From assembly GCA_023614405.1 (NCBI GenBank), contig CM042694.1:476257392-476321391 (forward strand): a stretch of 64,000 nucleotides of DNA. The letters run 5' to 3'. Below, piece after piece: positions 52,830 through 63,921 of the stretch. How positions within the stretch are numbered: the stretch's first letter is position 1; every line of letters begins with the position of its first letter. The notes under the pieces were generated by a model that saw only the letters and a program-made list of their open reading frames with translations, did not search any database and had not been told where the DNA came from. A program made the position numbers and the translations under genes. The DNA is from Avena insularis. Lineage: Eukaryota; Streptophyta; Magnoliopsida; Poales; Poaceae.

Positions 52830-53791
52830 CTATGCATCTTCATTGCCAGCAGCCTTCTTCCGCAGCCTGGGTGCCAAGCCTTCATGTCCACTGGCTTCTT
52901 CATTTCCTGCCTTCTTCCTCTTCCTCGGTGCCAATTTTCTTAGCTTCATGTACTTTGCATCGCCGGGACAATGGGCACCAGAATCGTGTCCATCATCATC
53001 TTTCCACTCGTTTTTAATTTCTTCGGGAAGCAAAATGACATCTTTCCACTCGTTTTTAATTTCTTCGGGCAGCAAAATGACAGACCCGGCAGTCATGTTT
53101 CTAACCTTGCGGTGCTTCCTGTCAAAGAAACAAGACTGTTGCATAGTTGCCCAATATCTACAGAGTAATTAAAACAAAAATTACAATTTAGCACAAACAT
53201 GCGAACCCCAAGAGACCTTTGCTTACCAGGAGCTAATTGGGTTCGAGTAACCACCCTGTCCAAGAATAGAAGGGCGACTCCCAGTTGCAGTAGCTTCCAC
53301 ATCCAGTACATCACATTTCAGCTCAAACATGGCAGCCGAAGCATACCTTTTCATCAACCCAATTAGTTGACTGTCACACGTTATAGGAACCATGATGCCA
53401 CGTTCATCCATGAAGCTGAACTTTGCATTCTGCTTCGGCCATAATTCAACATGATTACGCAGAGCAGCAACCATACCAGATATAGTGCAGATCTACGCAG
53501 GCGCTTCTTCCATCGTGAAACAATGGTGTCCATACATCTTTCCCTTAGAGTCGTACCTATAGAGGACTACCGTAACCAGGTAAGGGGGGTCCATGCAGAT
53601 CCCACTTGACAAACAATTGTGGACAAAATATGTTTGTTAGCGTTGGGCTAACAAACAATTTGAGGTTCAGTAGCCAGCTAGCAGTTGTAATTAGTGCGAA
53701 TAGCAAAGAGAAGGGTAGCTCACCCGCTTGTAGACAGAACTTCTTCTTTCTTGATAGTAGGATCTGCCATCCTCCAAGCTGCTTGGCTCAT
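52830..53791 (-). pseudogene. Broken gene with N-terminal PB1-like region of Mutator-type transposase relatives
   Basis: A three-exon model fits on the minus strand. Exon 1 is 53,791-53,724 (donor GTGAGC). Exon 2 is 53,604-53,227 (acceptor TTGTCAAG, donor GTAAGC). Exon 3 is 53,118-52,830 (acceptor TTTCTTTGACAG, ending TAG). Both junctions keep the frame, giving 244 codons. Exon 2 reads MDPPYLVTVVLYRYDSKG, YGHHCFTMEEAP, NHVELWPKQNAKFSFMDERG and FELKCDVLDVEA. This layout is like the PB1-like N-terminal region often attached to plant Mutator-type (MULE) transposases and their captured relatives. Exon 3 is basic, with KLAPRKRKKAG-type segments that could be nuclear signals. No transposase core follows. 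The frame is interrupted by TAG at 53,495-53,493 (residue 60). Translation from the next ATG (53,474) would lose the first third. Residues 162-175 are duplicated at 176-189. The exon 1 assignment is the least certain. Confidence 0.65.
52998..53081 (-). repeat. 42-bp in-frame tandem duplication in exon 3
   Basis: The segment encoding VILLPEEIKNEWKD occurs twice in a row. The copies differ only at one synonymous site (CTG versus CTT), so the duplication is young relative to the gene and leaves the frame intact. Confidence 0.95.
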
Positions 53792-54256
53792 CGGCGGTAG
53801 AGGCGGGCTAGAGCCTTGTAACGGCAGCTACGACATGTGCCATTAGAGCTCGGGATCAGCGACTGGGCGCCGCAACTTGGCGCCGGAAGTCAAATGTCCG
53901 AAGGGATCGTCTTGCCTGGAGGGTGGATTCTGACGCTGCCGGTGCTAGGGGAAAGCTGGGAGTGGATTTGTGAAATTGGTCAATGCATCCAATCCACTTA
54001 GCTGCTCGATTTGCCTAAGAGGTTGCCGCGTTGGCGCTCGCGTCACGGACAGATGACTGACATGAGGGTCTCGACTGTCTACTTCATGGGGCAGTTTAAC
54101 GGAATGTTTGAATTTGGCAGGGGTGAGATGAGTTTGCCTCGAAATGGCCCCTCTCAGTAGTTGGCGGCCCAACTTTTCGAAACGCGGTAATTTCAGGCAA
54201 CTTAGGTACCGCCATGCGCTGGCCTGCGAACTTTGGTACCGCAGACGAACAAGCCC
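53792..54256 (-). promoter_or_regulatory. Putative promoter and leader of the minus-strand gene
   Basis: This GC-richer, apparently single-copy stretch lies upstream of the minus-strand gene and stops abruptly at the truncated Copia LTR. A 104-codon open frame on the same strand (54,259-53,945) shows no recognisable protein and crosses into the LTR, so it is not called. The gene's upstream region is therefore cut about 460 bp from its ATG. Confidence 0.4.
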
Positions 54257-54994
54257 CATTCAATGATGACTCTTGTGATTGTGTGAACCTTTAATGCTAG
54301 TAACTTAATCCCTTTGTCTCTCGATATATTACATGTCCGAGATTCGATCATCGGTATCCAAATACCTAGTTTGATCTCGTTGCCGACATGCACTCTTTTC
54401 TTGTTCCCGTGATATAACATTCTAGTGATCACATCACTTGCTTGCAAGCTATTTCAATGTGATATCACCGAGAGGGCCCCGAGTATATATATCCGTCATC
54501 GGGATGGACAAATCCCACTCTTGATCCATGAGCCTCTACATAACACCTTCATAGTACTGAACCCACCTTTATAGTCACCCTGTTACGGTGTGACATTTGA
54601 TGTTATCAAGATACTATTCCGGTGTTAGTGATTAACATGATCTCATGGTCTAAGGACTAGGATTACTTCGTATGATGTTATAGCAATATAAACATAATCA
54701 CTTTGATCGTAATGCTATACTTCAGATGAATGTTCATCACATCATTCTACCAATGATGTGACCTCGTTATTAACAACATCCAATGTCCATGATCAGGAAA
54801 CCTTGATCATCTTGTTAATCAACGAGCTAGTTTATATGAGAGGCATTAGTAGGAACTTTGTATTTTTCTTATTAAACACACATGTATTAACGTTTCCAAT
54901 TAATACAATTATAGCATGCAAAATAAACATTTATCATAAACATGGAATAATATAATAACCACTTTATTATTGCCTCTCGGGCATATTCCCTTCA
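54257..54994 (-). repeat. Truncated Copia 3' LTR (first 738 bp)
   Basis: It matches 60,825-61,562 base for base in length (738 bp) with scattered substitutions. On the minus strand it begins TGAAGGGAATATGCCC, directly after the polypurine tract. Homology stops at CATTCA (54,257). The remaining about 960 bp of a full LTR is absent and unrelated gene-side sequence follows. Confidence 0.9.
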
Positions 54995-55010
54995 GTCTCA
55001 CACTTGCACT
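54995..55010 (-). other. Copia polypurine tract region
   Basis: On the minus strand AAGTGTGAGAC sits immediately before the 3' LTR start. It matches the AAGTGGGAGA-type tract of Angela/BARE elements, with one or two substitutions. Confidence 0.7.
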
Positions 55011-56379
55011 AGAGTCAATAATCTAGTTTGTAAACCTGTATATACAACACCTAGGTGTTGAATATACGCATTTGCTAGTGGTTAACATAATCTCCAGATC
55101 TGGTACTTTCAGGTTCGTGTGTATTTGCATGTATTTGTGTCTCTACGCATCACTCATTCTCTAATGAGATGGCTTTGTATAAATTTGGTCCTTTGGTGAG
55201 ACCTTTAGTTCTTTTTGGGTTAAAAATATGTCGATAGTATTGTCGTACAATATATCTTCATAGTATTATCCCACTGTGAACCACACCTAGTTTGATAACA
55301 AACTACTTAACACAAATGCCCTCCTTTGCTGCTACTATGGCAGTCATATATTTAGCATTTTGTTGTAGTATCCGTCATAGTGTATTAACTTTGGAACTCA
55401 TCCAAATCCATCATGGAATTTCCTTTCCATAATATTGTGCCACCCATAGTTTAAATTGAGACAAATTTAATTTGTATCTTGTCAAAAACTAGTATCAATG
55501 TAACATATTACAATGAACTATTATCAACTATTTGTCACTTATACATAATATATTCTTAGTTCTTGCAAAGCTCATAAGAATATATTTACTATCATCCAAT
55601 GATCATCTTATGAATCATTCTGGTATATGCTCATAACATTTAGAGCATTGGACATATCTGGATATGTACATATCACGATATTATTGATCAAAATATTCAT
55701 GCGATTTTACTCACCAAGTGTTGAAACACTTGAATTTTGATACAATCCTTTCCATGCAGCAAGAACCTTTCTTGTTGTTTCCATATTGAACCCTATTTCA
55801 ATATCTCATATATGTATGTCTGGCACAACCATATTAGCGCCTCAATCTATCCATATAGACATTGATGCCGAATATTCTGGTTTTGCCCAAGTCTTTCATC
55901 AAAATGAAATTCTTAACCCGTGTCAATAAAAGATACATCATTTCCAATCAATAATATGTACTTTGCATAATGTATTGGAAATGTGTCTCAGCACTCCCAC
56001 TTAATTTCTTGCAAATGCAAGCATCTTCATCATCTCCGATGAAATTAAACTCCTTTAACATTTTCACCATGGTGAAGATTCCAATGCGCTATGCTCACTT
56101 CAACTATTGAAGTTTGCATGCCCTTTTAGCATGCTTTGAATTAACAAAACCCTTTGGACCGCATCTTGTACACGTCCTAGGTAACCATTCTATTAGAAGA
56201 ACATCGTTTTGTTTGTTCAACTACCATATACCAAATTATATGTAGTGGTTTCTAGATTAATCCGTCAAGACTAAATATCACTATGAAAGATCAAATCTTG
56301 TCATAGTCAACTACTTGAACATTGTCGTAAATTTCTTTTCGACATGTCGATTATTTCATAGATGTGAAACATCCATGTC

Positions 56380-56530
56380 TATTTCTTTATAGATCCAAAC
56401 ACGATCGATGGGCTTCATGCCTTTTCGGAGGGTCTTCCAAGTTCAAAAGCTTGATTTCTCGTGTATGGAAATTGTCATAGATTTTATGACTTCTAGTCAT
56501 TCTATGGAGTCAGGGCCCATCATCGCTTCT
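56380..56530 (-). pseudogene. Copia reverse-transcriptase N-terminal remnant
   Basis: Minus-strand translation gives EAMMGPDSIE, a stop, LEVIKS, and further on RKGMKPIDRVWIYKEIDMD. This aligns by eye with the conserved Copia block that reads roughly EAM-GPDS-W--AMK-E...KWIFK-K-DMDG at the start of reverse transcriptase. Stops and missing residues show it is non-functional. Confidence 0.8.
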
Positions 56531-56859
56531 TTGCATGCAGTCAGTTCATTATTGTCAAAACAATAACGACTTGTTTATCAAATCTCATTATTTGATTGTT
56601 ACCTGATGCATACGATTCAAATAGGAACTCTAATCTCCAAGATCGAAACCTTTGTAATCACGGGAGCCATGAGCATTGTGGCCGCCACCGAAACACCTTC
56701 CGGCGCTGCGCTACTTAGCACATATAGCTAAGGTTCAATAACCTTATCAAAGTTCTATTGTCCTCCCACTAAACTTTTCACGAAAAATTTCTTTTAAGAA
56801 ACTTAACATTCCAAGCGACAAACTCTTTTGTCCTCGGTGTTATGGAGGAATTCCCAACA

Positions 56860-56995
56860 AATTCTTTGGGATAACCTACAAAGACATGCTTATCCGACTT
56901 TGGTTGTAAACATTTTACTTATGCATAGCATACCAAAATTTTAAGAAAAGATAGCTCGGGTTTTGTCCCAAACCATAATTCATATGGTGTCATGT
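56860..56995 (-). pseudogene. Copia integrase C-terminal remnant
   Basis: Minus-strand translation gives MTPYELWFGTKPELSFLKI and, after a break, LQPKSDKHVFVGYPKE. This is the well-known TPYELW-G-KP--SFLK-W / K-FVGYP signature at the end of Copia integrase. A stop and frame loss lie between the two parts. Confidence 0.85.
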
Positions 56996-59849
56996 CAACG
57001 GATCACGTTGGTGCTCTTTCCAGTGTAAAAGTGGTAGTCTCTAAAGCTTTAATATTTAAAACATAATGGCAGTTTTATAAATGACACCTTTGATCTTACC
57101 ATGTCAAACAAGGTTTGATTTGATCTCTCGAACATACCATACTCCTATGGTTTATCGAGAAATGCAAATCCATGGAACAATTACCGAAATCTTAGGTGGT
57201 TTGCTAAACCTGTAACTCAAATACCTTCCTTTATGATCAAATCATAAACTCTTTTATTTTCTTGTTACAATTATTTTCCACTTCATCTTGAAAGTCTTTG
57301 AACAATTTTCAAATGTTTCATACTTCTTCCTTATTAAGTAAATATATAGATATATTCACTCAAATTTCTGGAGAAAGCATATGAAACCGAAAGATGCACC
57401 GCACATGACTATATATAATGGACTATGCACATCATCATGCACAATTTCCAATAAGTTAGTCATCCAATCCTCTTTGGCCTATGAACGGAGTTTCAATTAT
57501 CCCGAGGAAAGTTTCACAAGCGTCAATTGATCAAAATCATAGACTCCAAAAATCCATCAAAATGGAGTTTCTTCATCTTCTCTTTCCAATATAATTTAAA
57601 CAGCGATGTTACTTTGTAAGTGATCTTTCAATCATTTGTCTTGCGACATTTTAGCATTAGTTTTATGGATGTGATTTCTCCAACTAGACTTGTAAAAGTT
57701 CATCCATATTTTATGGAATACGGTAATTATTTAAACAACTATTGATCTCATTATACCGAAACAAAATAACAATTATTTAAACAAATCATGAAGGAAAGTT
57801 CTGATGTCAACAAGAAATACAATAACACTTTATCTGTTTTCGATGAACATCATCACATATTCTTTTGCTAGTTACTTAGGCCATTGTAGTTCATGAATTG
57901 TGTCATTCTGTGTGATATTTCATACCAACCAATTCGGTATCCAATACCCAAGAACCACATTGTTTAACAAGCAAAGAATATAACCATAACATGTATATCA
58001 TCTATATACCTTAACTGGACATTACCAGTCTTTTATTTTTTGCCAAATATTTTATAGATTCTCTTTCAGCATTTTATTTTCCTTTTAAAAGAATCTATCA
58101 ACATCAACAGTGGTGCCATACATGTGACACATAGTCCAAAGCATGTATAGTAAAATACTAATACCTTTGGACTTGCACTTCGAAGTTGATCACCATCATC
58201 AAATGTTTGGTGTTCTTTCAAAAAACCATACTTTAGTAATCTTTTAGTGTAGTAAACATTGTACTTACATCTTTTATTCATCCTTATCATGACAACTTTC
58301 ATTATCAAGATACTATGGCTTATAAGGACGAATCGTGAGTATAATATTAGTTCCCAAAACCTTTTCGGGAGATTAGGACGTCTAGTGTCTCAAACCTTCG
58401 CAAATTATCATACAATGTGAGAACATGTATTTTGCCAAATTATACTCTATCATATTGCGACTATAAACATTGTTTCAGATATCAAAATATCTTCCACGCA
58501 TGATGGCTTCTGAAACAATTCTTTCAGCTCCTAGATAACCTCGATATTAAAATAACTTTTGAATATCAAGAATCATGGAGGCAAACATGATACTTTAGAT
58601 ACTAACATTGGAATTCGTACTCTCAATTTAATATTACTTATTAAACTTCATGGAGTAAATAGAGTTTGCTGAAAGTTTGCAATAGGACTTCTAAAATTGA
58701 CATTCAAAGCAATACGATACCAGTTCGTAAAGTAAATATCTAGAATTCTATAGTTCTATTATCTCAATTAAAACTAATCATAAGGTAGTAAACAGATGTC
58801 AATGACTACAACAAATTATGCAAATTCACTTAGATTTAGTTTATGACAAATTGAGTTCGACTAATCCAAATTAGAATGAACTCCAACTCAAAACCAACAT
58901 CCCTCGTGTCTTTTTGGTGATTACATGAACCAAATCCACTACACCAAGTCTGATCATCACGTGAGTCGGTGTAGCTTCAAAGGCGAGCATCTATATGGGC
59001 ATCATATCTACCATATGACTCATGCTTAACCTTTCGGTCCGTGTTTCGAGGCCATGTCTGTACATGCTAGACTCACCAAGTAAGAACCTTAGTACTCGCG
59101 TGTGTAAAACTGTCTTACACCCGAAGTACGATCGTGGATTCAAGTACACCCGATCATCACATGATGTCTTGAAGCAGCAAAACATAAACGGTGCATACTT
59201 AAGGAAGAACACATTTTTATCTTGATATCTAAATGAGGGATCATCTTATAATGCTACTAAAAATGCCAAACTAGCAATAAAAGATGCAAACATCATATGT
59301 GTAAAGTGGAATGATATGGTCCATGCATTTGATCACCATCATGTGCATCGTGGTATGATCTCTATCATTCCTTTGTGTGTAAGGCCAAGGTCTATGGAAC
59401 TTACACGTTAGGTGTAGTGTAAGGGTATCAACTATACATCAACTTACAACATTACCATATCATGACACTAGCCTAGCAACAATCTAAACTAGACGCCTCT
59501 AATTTATCCATTGCAAGTTTTAGGTGGCTTAGGGCTTTCGGAGATAGAACTGGTTTTACCTACAAACATGGAACCACAACGATGATAACTAAGTTATTAG
59601 CAAAACGTTGTAAATCAGGTATTGACTATAGTAGGAGAGACATACAGCCGCTAGACACTTATGCAAAACTAGTTGCATGTCAGTCGTGGAACCGGTCTCA
59701 TGTGCGATGACATGTAAAGTTGGTCCGGGCCGCTTCATCCCACTATGCCACCAATATCCAAAATACATAGAAGATGCAATAACATGATCATCATTGCCCA
59801 CATATAAACATATTTATACTGCTTGTGCAAAGCACCTACGCATAGATCA

Positions 59850-59862
59850 GGCTTTGATACCA
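59850..59862 (-). other. Copia primer-binding site (initiator-Met tRNA type)
   Basis: The minus strand reads TGGTATCAAAGCC. This is the TGGTATCAGAGC-type site complementary to plant initiator tRNA-Met, with a G-to-A change, located directly inside the 5' LTR. Confidence 0.85.
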
Positions 59863-59864
59863 CT

Positions 59865-61562
59865 ATTGGGTTCGCAGCATAGAAAATAAAAAATTCCTAT
59901 GATGGGAACTATACGCCAAGATCTATCTATTAGATACAAGCAACGGGTGGATATACATCCATAGAGAACTTACCCTCTAAGACAACAAAGCTTTGTTAAC
60001 AAGATGGAACTCGTGGATGATGTATTCGTACACTTGCCGATCTCAAGATCATGGTGAAGTCCATCAAGTCCAGCTCCAGCATGTCCATCGGATCCAGCTC
60101 CAGCAAGTCCAACACCACCAAGTCCAGCACCACAAAGGAGTAGTGCATCCGCACTCGCACACACGTTCAGGCAACCAAACAACCTCCGCATCCTCGCTCC
60201 AGCAATGCAGCGAAAGCAGCAACTCCTTCCAGACGAAATGCCACCAGGAACATGTATCTCGCTAATCCGAGACCATGGGGAATAACTAGAGGGGGAGAGA
60301 GATCCTTCATGAGGAGGTGTGTGAGAGTGGAGGAGGAGGAGGTGCTCCTTATGTAGGGGAGGGGGCAACCCAAGGGGGTATGGCGCTGGCCATGGTGGGT
60401 GCCCCCACCTCTCCCTCATTCATGTGGGTGTAGCTCCCACTCACATAAACACACACCTCCACTCATGTCCACTCACATGCATTAAATTTCCACCAAATTT
60501 AATGCAAGATCTCATTAAATAAAAATATTTTATTCAGAATTTTGTTAATTACTTTAATTAACAAACATTCACATAAAACCCCCTACTACATTTCAATATC
60601 ACATGCAGAACCAGTTTCTGCAATTTCACCCAAAACAATTCCAGTTTCCATCGAAATGATTCCAACGCTTTCATAATCTTTATATGAAACATATTTGCTC
60701 CTCAATGGTGTCGGTATCCATTAAGTTTGTCACCCTATGGTTCACAAATAATGCATACATGATCGAGACCCCTCTCCGATCAATAATCAGCAGCGGGACC
60801 TGGAGATCCGTACTAACTCCCACACATTCAACAATGACTCTTGTGATCGTGTGAACCTTTAACTCTAGTAACTTAATCCTTTTGTCTCATGATATATTAC
60901 ATGTCCGAGATTTGATCATCGGTATCCAAATACGTAGTTTGATCTCGTTACCAACATGCACTCTTTTCTTGTTCCCGTGATATAACATTCTAGTGATCAC
61001 ATCACTTGCTTGCAAGCTATTTCAATATGATATCACCAAGAGGGCCCCGAGTATATCTATCCATCATCGGGATGGACAAATCCCACTCTTGATCCATGAG
61101 CCTCTACATAACACCTTCATAGCACTGAACCCACCTTTATAGTCACCCTGTTACGGTGTGACGTTTGATGTTATCAAGATACTCTTCCGGTGTGAGTGAT
61201 TAACATGATCTCGTGGTCTAAGGACTAGGACTACTTCTTATGATGTTATAGCAATATAAACATAATGACTTTGATCGTAATGTTATACTTCGGATGAATG
61301 TTCATCACATCATTCTACCAATGTTGTGACCTCGTTATTAACAACATCCAATGTCCATGATCAGGAAACCTTGATCATCTTGTTAATCAATTAGCTAGTA
61401 TATATGAGAGGCATTACTAGGAACTTTGTATTTTTTTTATTAAACACACATGTATTAACGTTGCCAATTAATACAATTATAGCATGCAAAATAAACATTT
61501 ATCATAAACATGGACTAATATAATAACCACTTTATTATTGCCTCTGGGGCATATTCCCTTCA
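59865..61562 (-). repeat. Copia 5' LTR, about 1.7 kb
   Basis: It runs on the minus strand from TGAAGGG (61,562) to ...AACCCAATA at about 59,865, next to the primer site. Length is normal for Angela/BARE LTRs. A TATA-like TACATAAGG (about 60,349-60,357, minus strand) may mark the promoter. The inner end is inferred from the primer site, because the matching part of the other LTR is deleted. A 149-codon open frame inside is not credible. Confidence 0.82.
60059..60130. repeat. Short minisatellite in the Copia LTR (24-bp unit, about three copies)
   Basis: Units start GTCCATCAAGTCCAGC, GTCCATCGGATCCAGC and GTCCAACACCACCAAG at 24-bp spacing. It lies in the transcribed part of the LTR and is probably a local slippage product. 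Confidence 0.65.
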
Positions 61563-62620
61563 TTTTCGGGGTCAGGGGACTACTGACCATACTCCAGTGA
61601 AATTTGAGAAAGGAGACCATGGAGAATAGCCGAGAACATATTAATTCGGACTTTTAGGGGTCAGGGGACTACTGAGCACATCCCACTAAAATTTGAGAAT
61701 GAAGCCCATGGAGCATAGCTTACGGAGTATAACCCACGTAGAGAAGCCTGTGTAGAATAGCCAAACTCTTTTTAATTCGGCCTTTCGGGCATTGCCCCCC
61801 ACCTCTCAAAATAAAATAAAAAACTCTGCCTACCCATGTTTTTAAGAAAATACTCCATTATGTGGCATTTTATAAACTGAGATGCCAGGAGCGTTGCCCT
61901 TTTGTATTTTAAAAGAGATAAACATAGACACACAAAATATTTTTAAGAAGACTAATACATACATTGTAGTACTAATAAAAGTTTAATGATATTTATTCTA
62001 CAAATATCTTTGTTGTAGTGGCAACAAACTCAGTTTATGTTTATTTGATTTGATGGTATTTTGTTCGAATTTTATCTTGGGTTTACATTTTCTTCTTCTA
62101 GCAATATGGCATTGCAGAAAGGCTGACATAACGGACCCAGTTTGTTTTGAGGGTGGGTTCGAAAAAAAGTTTAAATACTTGTACAGAGAGGCTCACATCA
62201 GGGACCCACCAGAAAGAATATACAAGGCTGCATCAGGGACCCACAAGCCAGAACATGCTAGATACGCTAACATAAGGGCCCCAGCAGTAAGACCATACAC
62301 CGCTGCCATGGTAAAAACACCAGACATAGCCGAAAAAAGTCCATCATACACACGTTGCACTTACATAGAAGCTGACATGTCGGACCTAGAAGTCCCAAGC
62401 ATAGCCCATGAAATTAGCCTATCAGCCCCAAGCATAGCCCAATACCTTCTAATTCGGCCTTTTCATGGTCGTGTGGCCACCGACCATATCCCATTCAATT
62501 TAGGAGTGAGCCCATGGAATATAAGCCATGACGAATAGGGCATCCGCCCCGAGTTAGCCCAGAATCTTTTTCATTCGGCCTTTATGCGCATTTTTTTCTA
62601 CTCTAAGGCTGACATCTGGG
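61563..62620. repeat. Dispersed internal repeats (AATTCGGCCTTT family)
   Basis: Degenerate copies of TTAATTCGGCCTTT followed by GGGGTCAGGGGACTACTGA and GAGCCCATGGA occur near 61,563 (cut by the LTR), 61,645, 61,770, 62,449 and 62,568. The A/T-rich gap at about 61,800-62,050 has no clear content. The 162-codon plus-strand frame at 62,050-62,538 runs through these repeats and is not a credible gene. Confidence 0.55.
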
Positions 62621-62765
62621 ACCCAAAAAAATAGTCCAACATACACACCTTTATTTCAAATAGAGGTTGTTAGTTGGGACCCAGCATAGACACGATTCCT
62701 GCACATAGGTAGTTGACATCTAGGACCTAGCAAGTTGCCAAGGTCAAAACAGTGGACATGGCCAA

Positions 62766-63655
62766 AAAAATTTCCATCATACACACGTTTAATTTATAGA
62801 GAGGTTGATATGTGGGACCCAGCAGCGCGACCTTATACAGATGCTGCATCGAGCAACGTTGCCAGTTCGAAACATGGAGGCACGAGCAATAAAAAGTTAA
62901 GCATGCACACGTTTCTTGTAATGAGAGGCTCAAATGGGGGACCCGGCAGCGTGAGCAAACGGCAGATTTCGTCAAGCAACGCTATATAGTTCGGAACAGG
63001 GTAGCGCTAGAGAAGAAAAAATTCCATCATCCCCATGATTCTTCTAATGTGAGGCTGACATATGGGACCCACCAGCTTGAATAAACGGTTGATGCAGCAA
63101 GAAACGCTATCACGTTCAGAACACGAAGGCATGATAGAGGGAAAAAATCCATCATGCACATGTTTCTTCTAATGAGAGGATGACATGTGGGGCCCAGCAG
63201 CGTGATTAAACGGTAGATGCATCGAACAACACTATTAAGTTCAGAATAGGGTAGCACGAGCGAAGGAAAAAAATCCATCATACACACATTTCGTCTAATG
63301 AGAGGATGACATGTGGGGCTCAGGAGGTTGGTTAAACAGTAGATGTGTCGAGCAGCGCTATCAACTTCGGAACGGGGTAGCGCCAGCAAAGGAAAAAATT
63401 CCATCATACACATGTTTCTTCTAATGAGAGGATGACATGTGGGTCCCGGGAGGTTGATTATATGGTAGATGCATCGAGCAGCACTATCAACTTCAGAATA
63501 GGGTAGCGCGAGCGAAGGAAACAAATTCCATCATACACACGATCCTTCTAATGAGAGGCTGACATGTGGGACCTAGCAGCCTGACTAAACGGCAGACACC
63601 ACGAGCAACGTTATCGAGTTCAAATCAAGGAGGCGCGACCGAAAATTATGGTCCA
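62766..63655. repeat. Seven tandem units of about 126 bp, CACTA subterminal
   Basis: Units start at TTCCATCAT or similar near 62,772, 62,901, 63,022, 63,148, 63,274, 63,399 and 63,526. Each continues with CACACGTTTCTTCTAATG, GAGGCTGACATGTGGGACC and a CGAGCAACGCTATC-like part. They differ from one another in many places, so the amplification is old. The antisense 165-codon frame here is a repeat by-product. Confidence 0.85.
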
Positions 63656-63908
63656 CTAGAGACACTGACGTCCGGGACCCACACGCCTCAAAAGACTTTG
63701 GCGAGTCAACATCGCGCGAGGAAACGAAAATCTTGCTTCTGCCACACGCCAGCCGAGCTTCCTCCATGTTTTTAGCGGATCCGTAGTAGTAGAGGGCCGC
63801 GAAACCAGAAAAAAAACTTCTCCATCGGCCATGGCCGAGCCGAGAAATTTGTCGTGGAAGACGTGCCTTCTACGACGACCGTCGGGCCAAGTCATTGCGG
63901 AAGGAAAC

Positions 63909-63921
63909 TTTTCTTGTAGTG
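63909..63921 (-). other. CACTA terminal inverted repeat (right end)
   Basis: On the minus strand it reads CACTACAAGAAAA, the canonical CACTA terminus, followed outside by CAT, which would be the 3-bp target duplication. The inner flank has GACGGTCGTCGTAGAAG and GGCACGTC segments typical of subterminal binding-site regions, though I cannot assign a family. Confidence 0.8.

Larger units (their letters stand above)
54257..61562 (-). mobile_element. Decayed Copia retrotransposon (Angela/BARE type), minus strand, 3' end truncated
   Basis: On the minus strand the element reads, from 61,562 downwards, 5' LTR, initiator-Met primer site, long leader, degenerate gag-pol, polypurine tract and partial 3' LTR. 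LTR starts (TGAAGGGAATATGCCC, then AGAGGCAATAATAAAG) are typical of the Angela/BARE/WIS group in Triticeae. Protein traces in the interior include TPYELWFGTKPELSFLKI and KSDKHVFVGYPKE (integrase C-terminal part) and EAMMGPDS...KPIDRVWIYKE (start of reverse transcriptase). All are interrupted by stops and frameshifts, so the element is dead. The 3' LTR keeps only its first 738 bp, and no target duplication is found because the outer end is missing. Confidence 0.9.
61563..63921. mobile_element. Right-end fragment of a CACTA-type DNA transposon
   Basis: The right limit, TTTTCTTGTAGTG at 63,909-63,921, is the reverse complement of CACTACAAGAAAA, the classic terminal inverted repeat of grass CACTA (En/Spm) elements. 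Inside it lies a subterminal zone of about 126-bp tandem repeats and, further in, dispersed repeats. Long subterminal repeats are usual for CACTA ends. No matching left terminus and no transposase gene were found in the window. The left side stops at the Copia LTR, which seems to have inserted here. The internal extent to 61,563 is an inference from shared repeat style. Confidence 0.65.

Noticed and set aside
53945..54259. 104-codon minus-strand ORF
   Set aside because: It crosses the deletion junction into the Copia LTR and shows no domain; it is better read as promoter-side sequence.
59970..60419. 149-codon minus-strand ORF rich in Gly, Ala and Leu
   Set aside because: It lies in the Copia 5' LTR and its repeats come from a small minisatellite; it is not a known Copia protein.
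62009..62021. TTTGTTGTAGTG as a second CACTA terminus
   Set aside because: It resembles CACTACAACAAA reversed, but there is no partner terminus or target duplication and the surroundings look continuous with the larger element.
62050..62538. 162-codon plus-strand ORF
   Set aside because: It runs through degenerate GCTGACAT...GGGACCC repeats and has no domain or promoter context.
63027..63524. 165-codon minus-strand ORF
   Set aside because: Its peptide repeats follow the 126-bp subterminal tandem units, so it reflects the DNA repeat.
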